This document shows positions 24,559 through 37,421 of a stretch of DNA of 64,000 nt, in pieces. Position 1 is the first letter of the stretch, and each line of letters opens with the position of its first letter. The notes beneath the pieces are model-generated. The model was not told the origin of the DNA. It worked only from the letters and a program-made list of their open reading frames with translations, and did no database searches. Both the position numbers and the translations under genes were made by a program. Origin of the DNA: Austropuccinia psidii. Lineage: Eukaryota; Basidiomycota; Pucciniomycetes; Pucciniales; Sphaerophragmiaceae. The DNA lies in the NCBI GenBank assembly GCA_023105745.1, contig JALGQZ010000005.1, positions 2,457,501-2,521,500 on the forward strand. Reading direction: 5' to 3'.

Positions 24559-25352
24559 TTCATTATGGTGCTTGGTGGGGAGAGGAATTACAAAAAGTAA
24601 GTCCCACTCCTGGTATGCACCTTTAGGGGTATTCTACTCCTTTTGTTGTAAGCATCACCTTGGCCACTCTGTGAGCACTTTGCAATTTTGGACACAGATC
24701 TTTGGAATGGCTTTCAACTTCATTTCCAATCTTATGGCAATTTTCACTTGGGACAATGGGCCATTCACTTTTTAATTCATTTCCAATATTCCAAATTCAA
24801 ATTCATTCCTTCAACATTTTTGTTTTTTATTTTTATGGCACTGGCGGGAGTGGTAACTACTAAAAGTAAGTTCCTCTCCTGGTGTGCACTTCCCTGAGGG
24901 GTCTACAATCTTGTCAAAACATCACCTTGGCCACTTTGTGAGCACCTGGCATTGAATTTCTCTTTCCAGGTCCTTGGCCAATTTCAAAATCAGTTATCAA
25001 CCTCTGTGGTGAAGATTGGAACCTTCTCAAGATTCAATTCATTTTTCTTTTCTCTTTTCTCTTTCTTTTATTTTCATTTTCATTCTTTATTTTTATTTTA
25101 TTTTCATTTTAAACTTTCTTTTATCACGTCAAAATTTTTCATTCATTTTAAAATTAAATTCAAATCATGAAGCCAATGTCAAAAGAAGATCAAGCAAGTC
25201 CTGCGTCAAATGTCAAATTTTTAATATCAGTTTTCAAATTTTTTATCTTAATCAATCCTCTTGAATCACTTTCTCAAAATCTTTCCAATAGCCTCAACAG
25301 GCTTCACCTTGTATTGGTGCTCAGGAGCTCACCATTCCAAGGTGGGGGGTAC
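24559..25352 (+). other. Family G 3' region with a duplicated block and polypurine tract
   Basis: Non-coding interval between pol and the 3' LTR. A block of about 110 bp occurs twice (about 24570-24680 and 24840-24945), each with AAAAGTAAGT, CTCCTGGT(A/G)TGCAC and CACCTTGGCCACT. It ends with T-rich sequence and the purine tract AAGGTGGGGGGTAC directly before the LTR. The same two blocks occur inverted in the other family G copy (35398-35510 and 35660-35775), so the duplication belongs to the family. Confidence 0.75.
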
Positions 25353-26803
25353 TGTCACAACCAGTGCAATTCACCTCCTTGGATCCGCATATGGCATATC
25401 AAGCCACAGTTCTTTTATGGCCAATTGGCCATATCCATCACCAGTGGCCAACATGGCCACGTCATCATCTTATGGACCATTTATGTCCATTTGTGTTTTG
25501 GGGCCTTCATGGCCCTTCACCTCAATCCAGAACCCATAGCGGCAATTTATGCCCAAATGGGTATTTCTGGTCATTTCCCTCAAAACCAGGGGAAATGGCC
25601 CAAATTGCTGTTTTTGGCCATTTGGGCTCATAATGCGCATTTGCGCACTTTGCACATATTTGCGCACTCTTGCGCATTTTGCACATTTTTGCGCACTTTG
25701 ACGCAAAGTGTCCAAAAGACACTTTCCAGCCTCTTGGGCCAGTTTTTGGCTCAGAACCCAAAAGTGGCCCAGAAACACCTTTCCAAGCTCTGAAGCCATC
25801 ACATCCATCCTTTTCCCCTCTGCCTTTCCATCTCAAGACCTTTGGACGTAATCTTCTTGCCAATGAACCAATATGCCATAAATGATGTTATATATCATTG
25901 TGCATCATTTTTCAACAGCAATTCAATGGTGGCAATATCAAATGGTCATTTCAACATTCCAACATCTCATCTCATCATCAAGGCACCCAATCATTCAGAG
26001 GAATCATCAAGGCTCAAGAGCAAGTGTTTCAGTGTCAAAGACCAATGACGCCATCAAGCAGTCATTGGTTATTCTCACTCCAAGTATTCCTTCCAAGGGA
26101 ATACTGTCAATTAATTCTCAAAGTGTATTCAAGAGGCAGTGCCAAAAGGAAGTTGTCAAGTGTCAAAGCTCCACTCAATCCATCTTGGCAACCATATTCA
26201 TTTCAATACAGTCTGGATCCATCAAGAACTGTATTTCATTTTCAAGCATGGGAAATTCATTCAACCCAATTCAATTTCAATATTAGCCAGCTGTATAAAT
26301 TCCCAAAACAATCAATACAGCCTCAAGGATCAATACAGATCAGTTTTCAGCCTGAAGAACTCAAGCTCCCAACTTTTCACATATACCGGCTACCCTTTCC
26401 ACCCTGGGGGGTTTTTCCCCAGTTAATTAATATACTTTGATTTTATTTTATCTTTATTTTCTTCTCATTTTAGTTAAGCAAATACTGATATTATTAAGTC
26501 AGTCATTTAGCACTTTTCTCTTTCTCTTTCTTTTCCTGTCAATGGATATTTGGTGGTCATATCCTTACTAATTCCATTATTCATTTTTGGCAGGTTGAAA
26601 CAGTGATTAAGGACTTACTTGGTTGGCTCTTTGGCCATTTGGCTTCCCTTTCCTCTTTGCATCTCATCTTGTCCCTGCATATCTTATAGAGGAGTTCATT
26701 CTTATTACTTTTATTCTTTATTCTTTTGGAGTCTTCCAAGTGAGTTCCCTGATTACTGAGTGCCAGGCCACTCTTGTATTTCTGTCCAAGAGCCCCTGTG
26801 ACA
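25353..26803 (+). repeat. Family G 3' LTR
   Basis: 1,451 bp, same termini as the 5' LTR, followed directly by the duplication CCTAA. It has a longer TTGCGCAC-type microrepeat (about 25635-25705) and an extra ACATATACCGG segment near 26380, which explain most of the 55-bp length difference from the 5' copy. Confidence 0.93.
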
Positions 26804-29612
26804 CCTAATAAAGAAAATAAAATAACTAAATAAGCTGAATTTACTTTATGTATTCATACCAAAAATATATTAAAAAGGAAACAGTTTTTACTCAGAGATA
26901 TAAATACAGAATGTAATCTGGGACCACCACTAAATAATTTAGCTAATTAATCCTACATGAAACAAAATAAAGTGGAATACTCCCAAATTAATTTCTTAAT
27001 TTCTTTAAATATGAAACCAAATCAAATTAAGGTCAAGCCTTCAACCTAAAGAGAAGAATAAATTTCAGAATTAAGGAAAAATATAGAAACTGAGAAATAA
27101 AAAAGTAAAATAAATTCCTCTATTGAAGCAAATCTGGAATCAATTAAGAAAGGAAAATTTGTGTTTCAAGCTCAAGAAGGTGAATTAGCCATATGATATT
27201 GTTATTTTGTTTCCATAACAAATATTGGAAGCTCCTAGAGTTATTTCCTCATGCAATTCAAATAATACTTACTTTCAATATATATACACACAACTACAAA
27301 CTGCATTCAATTATAGGATGCACCTTGCCATTCAGAACTGCTTTGGTTGAATTTTGTTTTAACTTTGATGAAACATGGGGATTATATCATTTTCCCCTTC
27401 AAATATTTTGAAAATGTATCCAATATAATAAGCTCCATAATGCAGTTCTTTTCTTCACACGGAGTTGAAGCTTATGTACACCCTCAAAATGATATTATTA
27501 AAATAAATAATTATATCATGAATTTGTCTCATTATCTAAAAAATACTGGACAATTTATCCAAGTTTCATTCAGATTCCAAAAAAGAAAAGGAATCCACTT
27601 GAAATATTGGAAATAAATGAATTGGCTTTATTCCTTTTAAGGGCTTTTTATAGACACTAAACAAATTCTGGAAATTTCTATATAAACACTTCATGAATTA
27701 AAAATACAAATCTCCAAATCAAAAAAACAAGAGAAGATATCTTAAATATCCCCAAATATTTCACCTTTTTTAAATTAAAATACAAATAAATTTCATTTTA
27801 TTCCCTTCCTCATTTTCAATCAATTATTGATTTTTATAAAAATAATTTCTCATCTTGTTTTTTTGCAAGAAATTTGTTTTTATTTGAAAATTTGATAATA
27901 CTCCAGAGACCCACAGAGGGAAATCTTAAGAGAGATGAGCTCTTTCTACAGAATTTGAAGGAATTGACCATTTATGAACTATATTCTGTTGTCGAATACA
28001 GAGTAAATTATGGTGAAAATTAAATTTGAATAATATCTTAAATATAAGAAACATTATTTAATAGTAAATCTGAGAAAAAAGAGACTTCATCCCAAAAAAG
28101 CTTTATTTTTACTTTTTTTGTTTATGAAAAGAAAATATTCTAAATATGATATTTAGAATATGAAGGTTATAAGTACTCAATATAAACATGGTTCTTCAGA
28201 TATCATATTGGAACATGCATCTAACATAAAATTCAATCAAGAAGGAAAATCTCAAATTATGTCCTTAATTGTTGAAAATATGAAGCCTAATGAAATTCAA
28301 GAAAGATTTTTTCCCAAAGGGAAATATCAATTGAAATTCCAATAAAAGAAGTATATACTGAAAAGGCCAAAAATAGACAAAAATCTCTTCAGGTAAGAAA
28401 GCCCATTGAAGAAATTTTGGACTCACTAAAAGTAAAGAATCATATATTAAAACCCAAGGCTGATTAATTGGGTCAAATAACTTCCTTATTTTTCTTTCAG
28501 AATGAATAATTGAGCTGTTTCACTCTGTAAAATCATTTCATTATTATTGATTATTCTTCAAATGAAAGAACATACAATATACCCCTCCTTCATATTTCTG
28601 TATTTACCTCAAAAAAACCTTTCAAGTGGAATTTTGTTTAATTAAAGATGAGACAGAAAACTCTTAATTTTGAGCCCTCAACAATTTTACAAACCATATC
28701 CTTGGATAGTATAATATTAAACCCCTATCTCTCTTTGTTATTGAAAAAGATTTAGCTTTGATGAATACACTTAAAGGGACATTAAAAAGCTCAAAATGAA
28801 TATTTTGAGCTTGGCACAATCACAAAAGTATTTTAAATTTTTTTATGAAGTGTCTCAGAAAGCTAATTTTTCTATAAATCATTAGAAAAAGTAGCTTTTA
28901 TCCAATTTATATTGATATAGAGATTCATACTCATATTTTGATTCATCTTATAGAGTATATGATTCACTTCTGAAGAAAAATTTCCAGCATGTCAATACAG
29001 AAGGAATAATTAATAATAATTCTGCCATTTATATTTAATAGAAATAATCAGTTATTGATTATTGGATAAAAAGGTGGCTAACCTTGGACACTTGCCATCA
29101 TGAGTTGATGGGGAACTTACAGTAGTCAAGATATGGATTTATAACTCAAATTGAACTCTTTTAGAAATAGTGAACAACCTTAATATGGAATCGGGAAGGA
29201 ATTAAGCACTGAAGTAATTTGAGGAATATTTAATAATTAGTTCAAGAGACTCATCAATATTACACCTAATGCCTCCCATTTTTAAGGTAAAATATCTCAC
29301 TTTTCCCTTGAGAAGCTTCATCAACAAGGCGAATATAAAATTGAAAGAATGGAAAATGCACTAAAACTTATAGAATCATTAATTAAATTTATTGAAAAAA
29401 ATCAAGCTCAAAGTTTCCAAGAGAATAGGAGCTTATTCCAAATTGAGGAGTTTAATCCAAAGTGAAATTTGAAACTTCCAGTGAGAGTTTTCTTCAAAAA
29501 AACTGACTGTCTGATATCAGTATTATTTTGAATATAATAAGCTGTATTAAAAAGGTTTGGAAATGAATCAATAAAGTGATGAATAATTCAAGAAAAATTG
29601 GGGGAAACCTTA
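26804..29612. other. Unrecognised AT-rich region
   Basis: Continuation of the DNA that family G split at 17443. No gene, LTR end or RNA gene was recognised. Short open frames (27193-27411, 27347-27616, 28160-28345, and a Lys/Glu-rich stretch around 29310-29460) have no recognisable motif. The composition resembles an old decayed transposon, but that is only an impression. Confidence 0.45.
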
Positions 29613-31032
29613 TGGACAGCTGAGTCCCTGATCAAATGAATATAAGAGTATTTAAAACTTCAACTATGACTGTGACATGGATATAAACTATAAGAAATAG
29701 TTTGTTGAAGATATTAAGGGCTTTACTATAGAGAAATAGTGTGGTGAGAACTACTGAAAGCCCTGGGTACAGTAATTATCAATTTATTAATTATAATAAC
29801 TACTACAATACTCAATTTTAAATTATACCTGGTTACTTTCCAAGAGTATAGCTGTTTGTAAAGAGTTTTACTACATAGTAATTTAATAGAAGGATGGGTA
29901 TTCCTATTTTGGGCAGAGGAAGGTCCCTCTTTATCCTGAAATGGGGTGGAAGGACCATCAATCCTTACCATGTAGCAGGAGTGAAAATATTTTCAATCCA
30001 AAAGGTGAGCTTTTTTCTTGTACAGTCCTTTATACCCTGTGTTGCACTCAGATGTGGTTTTGAAGCCACATCTGGGAAGGTTTTTCCAATACAGGGTGAA
30101 AATTCTCATCTAGGGACCTCACAGACCTCTTCTGATGTGTGTGACACATAGAATGATGTACAGATCTTGTATTGGGACTATCTACAGGACAAACTATGAG
30201 TTATTAAAGGATAAAAAAGATTGTTTGTATAATTGATATCTCATATTCAAGAATATGGGATAATACCCCACAGTATTGGATTTTTGGCAATACTGTGGCA
30301 TTCAGAACTTAAAGCTTCTATAAAATTTCCATTTTTAAAGATAAAGAGCTCAAAATTGGTTCATTTTTTAGCCAGAAATTTTCTGTACACAATGGTACCC
30401 CATTTGGTATGAGTTTCACCAAGTATGGAAAAGCTATACCATTCCAAAATTCAATTGTCTAGATATGGTTTTTTCTTAATTCTTGTATTGGTTTAGTTAT
30501 TTTTCTTAATAATTTTTAATACAGGTGAGATAAAGTGGTAAAGATGGTACCATAGGAAATATTTTTTTGTTATCCTTTGAGAAAAAACACATTCAAAGTA
30601 TCTCACACTAAAATTGTAGAATGTAAATGGGAGGTGAATTTTTCATTCACCTTTATTTGGTCTTTATTTGACCATACCATCTGTAATTTGGGTGCTAGCT
30701 CAATTTGATTAGTACCATTAGGTATCCCTGATTGGGAGCTTCATTTTGAATTTAAATTTTGTGGGGTTATTCCTCTTTTCCTGGATTTTGAATGACAGAT
30801 GAAGATTAAGTTTTATGCTCAGCTGTTTCTTTGAGATGGAATCACTTTGTGTTCCTTTTCCTATGGTTATGGGAGTGGTATATATGGAAAGAAGTGGTTT
30901 CCATATCTATTTTGAGTTCCATTGTGAATAATTTTGGCTCAGGTCAGTTTTTGGTGACTTTTACTCTATCATTGGTTTTATGGTATTTTTGGCTATCATG
31001 CTTGTGCTCTGGTTTTGAGTCACAGGCTGACA
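29613..31032. mobile_element. Family S solo LTR, copy 1
   Basis: About 1,420 bp related along its length to the solo LTR at 37422-38828. Shared blocks include TATTAAGGGCTTTACTATAGAGA, GAAAGCCCTGGGT, AATACAGGGTGAAAA, TTGTGCTCTGGTTTTGAGTCACAGGCTGACA. The start (TGGACAG) is a mutated form of TGTCAGG. The 3' end is intact GGCTGACA. Flanks CCTTA and GCTTA are probably a diverged 5-bp duplication. A 26-nt inverted repeat lies at 30049-30074. No internal coding sequence is present. Confidence 0.75.
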
Positions 31033-31618
31033 GCTTAAAAGACTATAAGTCAAAGCCTACACTTTATCTGGGGTTTTAAAGAGTTATGGAATGGAAGGCT
31101 TAAATTAACTTAAAGAAAAGAGAATCAAAGAAGAAATGAAATTTGTAGAATACAAAGGGGAGAAAAAATGAATACTATTAGAGATACCAGCTATTTTTGA
31201 TGTAATAAAATAATCACAAAAAGAAGAGGAAGAAATTCCAAAGAAGATATTTGCATTATAAACACATCCAATTTTCATACTGGAATATCTGCTTCCACTT
31301 CAGAGAATAAAACTTACAAGGATAGATATTTGTCTTCATCAGAAGATTTCAAATCCAAAATAAACCTTACTCAAGTGGCTAAAGCAGAAATTAACCCCAG
31401 AAGATAATAATGATTAAATCCAGGCTGAAAAATTTACAGTTAAACAAAAGTAATTCCCTTAAGCCACAAATCAAAGCAAAACTTGGCCAAATTGGATTAA
31501 AAATGTTAAAATTGTGGCAGGAAAAAGCTATTGAACATATTATTTCTCCCAAAAATATTATAGAGGCTTTGGGTCTTTAAAGGAAAATACATTTTGAAAT
31601 TATATTTTGGACAATCTA
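31033..31618. other. Unrecognised AT-rich region
   Basis: Between the family S solo LTR and the first family R tip. A-rich on the plus strand, with no open frame of note and no recognised motif. Probably the same old sequence as the DNA left of 29613. Confidence 0.45.
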
Positions 31619-31687
31619 TGTAAGGTTTGACTATGAAACAATAAGTAAGAACTACTAATATTTTACTTATTGTAATCTGAATTTCAT
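31619..31687 (-). repeat. 69-bp family R LTR tip
   Basis: TGTAAGGTTTGACTATG followed by the complete terminal hairpin (ACAATAAGTA ... TACTTATTGT), then directly by a second TGTAAGG at 31688. It is either the first 69 bp of an older minus-oriented LTR interrupted by the next LTR, or a local tip duplication. The remainder of an interrupted LTR is not in the window. Confidence 0.7.
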
Positions 31688-33463
31688 TGTAAGGTTTCAA
31701 TATGAAAAAATAAGTAAATATTACCAATATCTTACTTATTTTACTCTGAATGTATGTATTAAAATAATTAATATGATTCAAAATAATTATAATAATAAAG
31801 AAATATCATAATTATGGGGTAAAAATATTTATATTATTTAAATAATCAAAATAATATAATAGAAAGAAATATATTGATATTTGCTAATTAATATATTTAT
31901 GGAAATTTATTATTGTTACCAAAAAATAATAAATGAATAAGGAATTTTCATTTAATAATGAAAAACAATTTATAGCAATAATATGAGTAGTATTAAAGCT
32001 ATATATTAATAAGAGAATTATCAAAAATGATAATAAAGAGAAAATTATTATAAAAGGAATAGGAACCTACTTTTAACACTTAATAAGATGATTTTGAATA
32101 TGTTTACACTTAATAATGTAAATTAAACTTATTCAAATTGTATTTAAAAATATTCTTGATTTTATGTGTAATTAAAGATTTTTAAAGAGAATTTCACAAA
32201 AAAAATTAAATATTGAGCTAATCACATAAAGATTGGTGATTATTACAAGGATTTACTTTGTTCTTTAATATTATAATAGAATTATATAAAAAGAATAGAG
32301 CTTTTACCTTTTGATTTAATATTTTAGTGTTTTTGATGCATCTGAGGGGGAAATAAAGGAGAATGAGTTCTATTTATAGTAAAATACTCCCTTATAGAGT
32401 CAATAAGGCTTCTAGTAGACGTTTACTGATGGTATTTACCAGAATTGATCAGTATTCTAATGTTTAGTGATGATTTTATCATAATTAAACATTCTTATTT
32501 CAATATTACACCATTATTGAGAGTTATCACTGTAACTCTGCGTTTTCTGAAATCATAGGCTTGGAAAAAGGATAAACTTTGTGGATTTTATTAGTATTAA
32601 TCATAATATACTAGTATTCACTAGCTTAATCACTTATATAACTGTTAAACCTGAAATAATATTACAATGAGTGATCATAAACAATCATTCTGAAACTTCA
32701 ACTTTGATCATTTATAAATTTTGAGTTTTTCATGCTACAGCCATTAAGGGGGTGAGTTCTGATAGAGCTGAATGAAATTGCTAAGCTTACAAGAGAATAC
32801 TATTAAGTAATCAAAAATCTATTTTTGATCATTTTTCTTGTAACTCATCTTTTCTGTCAAAATTTACTCTTTTAAGCTTCAAAACATGATCTAAAGGGGT
32901 TATGCCTTGAATATAATGATGATAATTATGTAATTCTTTATTTATTGGCTATTGGAGACTGAATATCCAATTTTTTCTAAGTTTAGACCACTTTTGAAAT
33001 AAAATGGGAAACAGCTATTGCTACTTTTCTCAATACCGCCTTGTAAGTTATAACCTTGTTTATAACATGCTAAATAAATTTGATATATGTAATCCTACAG
33101 CTACTAGGTGGCTACTTCAACTTTAACTCAACTGTTTCTTATGCATATTTCAAAAGATATGAGATAAAAGCCATGAATATATGTGCTGATCACAAAAGTG
33201 CATATATTCAAGTTATCTCAGTAAATATTGACTTTACAGATATGATAGAAAAATTTCTATGTGTAGATTTTGATGGGAAATGCAATGGTGCAATTTATCT
33301 TACATGTGTATTCATTGGATTCTGAGATAATCACAATTTTATGCATTTTTATGGCATTTTTACTTATTTTAAGATAATAATTTAAATTATTACTATTAAA
33401 ATAAGTATTTGAAAGTTGGTTTGTGACCTTTTTGGATATTATGTCATATATCAAAGGCTCAAA
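31688..33463 (-). repeat. Family R LTR of element A0
   Basis: 1,776-bp minus-oriented LTR, TGTAAGGTTTCAATATG to GGCTCAAA. It is followed by the inverted polypurine tract TTCCCTATCACCAAAAAA, so it is the 3' LTR of a minus-strand element rather than a solo LTR. Substitutions relative to the other copies are frequent. Confidence 0.85.
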
Positions 33464-33684
33464 TTCCCTATCACCAAAAAATATTGTACCAGACTCTGAT
33501 ATAGTTAATTAGGGTATCATCTACTGTAATACCTCTTCAATAGATGTTTTTTAGTCTTGAAGCTCAAGAATTCTTGAAGTTTCTATGATTTAGGCCTTGT
33601 GTAATGTGTAAAGCTCCTTAATAGCTTATAAGAATGAGATATATATTTCTCAAGTAGGCATTTATCTTCTTGAGTTGGGTTTCT
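33464..33684 (-). pseudogene. Element A0: 3' UTR and degenerate end of pol
   Basis: Inverted polypurine tract, then the family 3' UTR (matches the region 57060-57150 of the intact element, inverted), then heavily mutated sequence matching the last codons of the chromodomain/pol end (about 33590-33684). It stops abruptly at the start of the family G LTR at 33685, as if that element inserted here. Confidence 0.65.
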
Positions 33685-35051
33685 TGTAACAGGAGCTCTT
33701 GGTGAAAACAAGAGTGGCCTGGCACTCAGGAATCAAGAAATCACTTGGAGGGCTCCAAAAGAATAAAGAAATAAAGAAGAATCTATTTCTTTGAGAGAAA
33801 AAGAAAGCAAAAAAATATATGCCAAAGATAATAAGAGAAAGCAAAAGGCCAAAGAGCCAACCAAATGAATCCTAAATTCACTGTTTCAACCTGCCAGAAA
33901 AACAATGGAATTAGTAAAGGATATGACCACCAATATCCACTGACAGGAAAAGAAAAAGGTGCAAATTAATGACTTAAGATTATCAGTATCTACTTTAAGG
34001 AAATGAAAAGAAAATAAGGATAAAAATAAATACAATATATTAATTAACTGAGGAAAAAGTCCCCAGGGAAGAAAGGGTGGCCAGTATATGTGAAAAGTTG
34101 AAAGACTGATCCTGGAGGGTTGATAACCCAACTGTATTGACAGATTTGAGTCAATACAGAACTGGCCATCTTGAGAATTGAACTGTGTGGCTGAATTCCC
34201 ACAGTGGAATATGAGTGGGCCCAGAAGGGACAAGGCCATACAGGCTGCTTGAATACAGCCTGTATGGACCAATTGAGTTTTCCAAGGAGTACGGAAATTC
34301 TTGATGCCTGGAAAACTGATTGAATGATTGATAACCTCCTGAAATTACCATTTGAATAATCCTGAAATGAAATAACAACCCAACTCCTGCAGGGCCAGGT
34401 GGTTGAGGTCCTCAAATAGTCTTCTGGTAACTGTCAGGTATTGCAAGACTGAATGACTGAAAAGTCTTCCTTTGAAATGGGTGATGGATTTGGGGACTTG
34501 AATTGAAATGACATATTTTGGTCCTTAAAGCATCACCATTGGATTTCTGAGAAAAAATGGTGCATAATGGTATATTATACCATATATGCACCATGCCTGG
34601 ATCCTTTGGTATGGGGTCCATGAATGAAGGAAAAGTCTTACCCTGAATTGAGGGGAAGCCTTGCTAGAGCTGAGCTGGTGATCCCTGGTGGTTTCCAGAG
34701 GCCATGGGTTGAAAGTGGGGTCCATGGTTCATTATGGCCAATTTGGGGTCCTGGGGTCCTTTTGGCCATAGACCACCTAATCAAAAGGGGTGAGCCAAAG
34801 GCCCTTGGGAGACAGAATAGCACCCCCAGGCCCAAAACAAGGGTACTGGACTGGGGGTTGGTGAGGTGAAGAATTGGCCAAAGAGGCCAATGTTTACAGG
34901 ATATGGCTTGAGGCCATGAGTGGCCAGTGAAAGTGGATATGGCCTAAAGGCCATTAAGCACAAACAAGGGCCCATGGGCCATAGATTGGGGTCAGGCTAG
35001 ATTTGCCGTAAACACCCATTGGGGGGGGGGTTATTACATGTGGTTGTGACA
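33685..35051 (-). repeat. Family G 3' LTR of element B1
   Basis: 1,367 bp in minus orientation, starting TGTAACAGGAGCTCTTGG and ending GGTTGTGACA next to the inverted polypurine tract. More diverged than the two LTRs of 17444-26803. Contains a G homopolymer near 35022-35031. Confidence 0.85.
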
Positions 35052-37421
35052 GTACCCCCCACATTGAATGGTGAGCTCCTGAGATCCAAACCAAGGTAGA
35101 AGCCTGTTGAGGCTGTTGAGAAGGATTGGACGTAAGGAATCTTTAAAAGAAATTTTATAACTGGTAAGAGGTTGTCTTATGAGATGAGGATGACTTGGTC
35201 TCCTTTTGACGTTTGGCTTTGAAACTTTTGAAGAATTGAGTTGACGTAAAGATTTTGGCATCAAGATTATGAGAAAGAAAAGTGAAAAGAAAATAAAGGG
35301 AAATGAAATTCTAGAGGGGGGTTCCAATCTTGATCACAGAAGTTGACAGCTGATTTGAATTGGTCTAGGACCTGGAAAACTAGATTTACCGCCAGGTGCT
35401 CACAGAGTGGCCAAGGTGATGTTTTGAAAGAGTGTAGACCCCTCAGGGAAAGTGCACACCAGGAGAGCAACTTACTTTGGTAGTTAGCACTCCCGCCAGT
35501 GACATAAAAATAAATTTTTTTTCTGAAGGAATGAATTGGAAATGAAAAGAATTGGAAAGTAAAATGCATAGTTAATGGTCCATTTGCACAAGGGAAAATG
35601 GCCATAAGGATTGGAATTGGTGTTAAAATCTTGGCCAGAGTCCTCTGTCCAGAAAATTGAAAAGTGCTCACAGAGTATCCAAGGTGATGCTTACAACAAG
35701 AAGGGGTTGAATACCTCTAAAGGTACATACCAGGAGTGGGACCCACTTTTGGTAATTCCTCTCCCCACCAAGCACCATATAACAACTCAAGCTCTTGAAG
35801 AATTTGGTCCTGGCTTGTCAGGATACAAAGAATGAAAGTCCTTGAGAGTTTCAGGGCAATTCTTCAGGTGTTTGGTTGGTTCCTAAGTAGATCTTTCTGG
35901 GTATTGACTGAAACCTTTCCATTCCACCAAATACCATAATTTTCCTCTATTGATCTTGGAATCCTGTACTTGAGAGAATTCCCATTCATCTTCTACTTCA
36001 ATGATGACTGGAGGGGGAGGATCTTGACTCCCATTTGAAACTGTTGATGTCTTAACTGGTTCAAGGAGGGAAATGTGGAAGACTGGGTGGATGTATTTTC
36101 ATTGGGATGGAAGCTTGAGGTGGTGAGCATGAGCACTGACATTTTTCAAGATTGGAAAACAACCCAAAAAACTTCAAGACAGTTTTTTTGTGGGTCTAGT
36201 TGATTTAATGTTATTGGAAGAAAGCCATACCATGTCACCAGTATTGAATATTGGTAGAATATTTCTACTTTTATCTGCATACCTATTGAACCTGTTTATT
36301 GCAACTTCAATTTCTCTCTTTACATCTTGCTGTACTGATTTTATTTTTTGTTTATAAATTTCCAGCAGGAGTATCTTGAGTGATGTGAACTGAGTCAAAT
36401 TGTGGATCTCTTTTGTAAACAGTGAAAAACAGTGATTATTTTGTTGAACAGTGATCAGAATTATTGTAGGAAAATTCAGCCAGCAGGAGCAGGGTGCTCC
36501 AATAATCTTTATGATAACTGACATACATCCTAAGTTACCATTATAGTATCTCATTTACCCTCTCTGTCTGTCCATCAGTTTCTGTATGGTAAGAAGTTGA
36601 CAGATCCCTTGGAATCTTGAGCTGCTGACAAAGATTGGTTCAAAAATAAGAAACAAAAAGTCATCCTCTATCACTGAAAATTATTGAAGAAAGGCCATGC
36701 TTTTAAAAGATATTGTTGATGAATAAATGGTCCAAATCCAGTGAAGGTATTGAAGACATTGTTGGAATAAAAACTGCCATTTTTGAGAATATATTTACTA
36801 TGACCAGAATTGAATAAAAAGAGTTGGACAGTGGAAGTTGAGTGATAAAGTCCATCGAAAAGAAACTCCAAGGACCATTTGGAATTGAAAGAGGTTTGAG
36901 GAGTCCAAACTTCTTGTGATCAATATTTTTGTCTCTTGAGCACTGTTGACAGGATGAGACATAATCCTTGATAAATTGAGTCATTCCAGACCAGTGGAAA
37001 GCCTGCTTGACAAGTTTAAGAGTCTTCTCATGGCCAGGGTGTCCAGCTAGAGGAGAGTAATGACACTTTTGAAGAATTCTGGGTTGAATTGTGGGGTCAT
37101 TTGGGACCACCACCCAATCTTTGAATGAAAGTACTTGGGAAGAGGAATCAAGAGAATAATCTTGGTCAGATTTACCTTTACCCAATTATTGAAGAATACT
37201 TCTTTACTGGGAATCTTGCCATAAATTCTTCTGAATTGATTCAATCAAATTTTTAAAACATTCCACTTTGACTGCAAAGAATCTTGATGGTTGAACTTCA
37301 TCTTGCTTAATGAGTTGTTGAAAATTTATTGGATTATTTCTGATGAAATCCTCCCCCCTCTCTGGATAAATGTTTTCCTGACATGATAAGGCATCCAGAA
37401 GAGTAGCTAGGAGGCCAGGGT

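Larger units (their letters stand above)
17444..26803 (+). mobile_element. Family G Ty3/gypsy chromovirus, full length, decayed
   Basis: A 9,360-bp element with LTRs TGTCACAACC...CCCCTGTGACA and a perfect 5-bp target duplication CCTAA (17439-17443 and 26804-26808). Order: 5' LTR, leader, gag with zinc knuckle, protease, reverse transcriptase, RNase H, integrase, chromodomain, 3' region, polypurine tract GGTGGGGGGT, 3' LTR. Domain order (integrase after RNase H) and the chromodomain place it in the chromovirus group of Ty3/gypsy. Several stops and frameshifts make it non-autonomous. There is no obvious TGG-starting primer-binding site after the 5' LTR. Confidence 0.95.

Noticed and set aside
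30831..31079. Hydrophobic Trp-rich ORF in the family S solo LTR
   Set aside because: Not preserved in the other family S copy; lies in LTR sequence.
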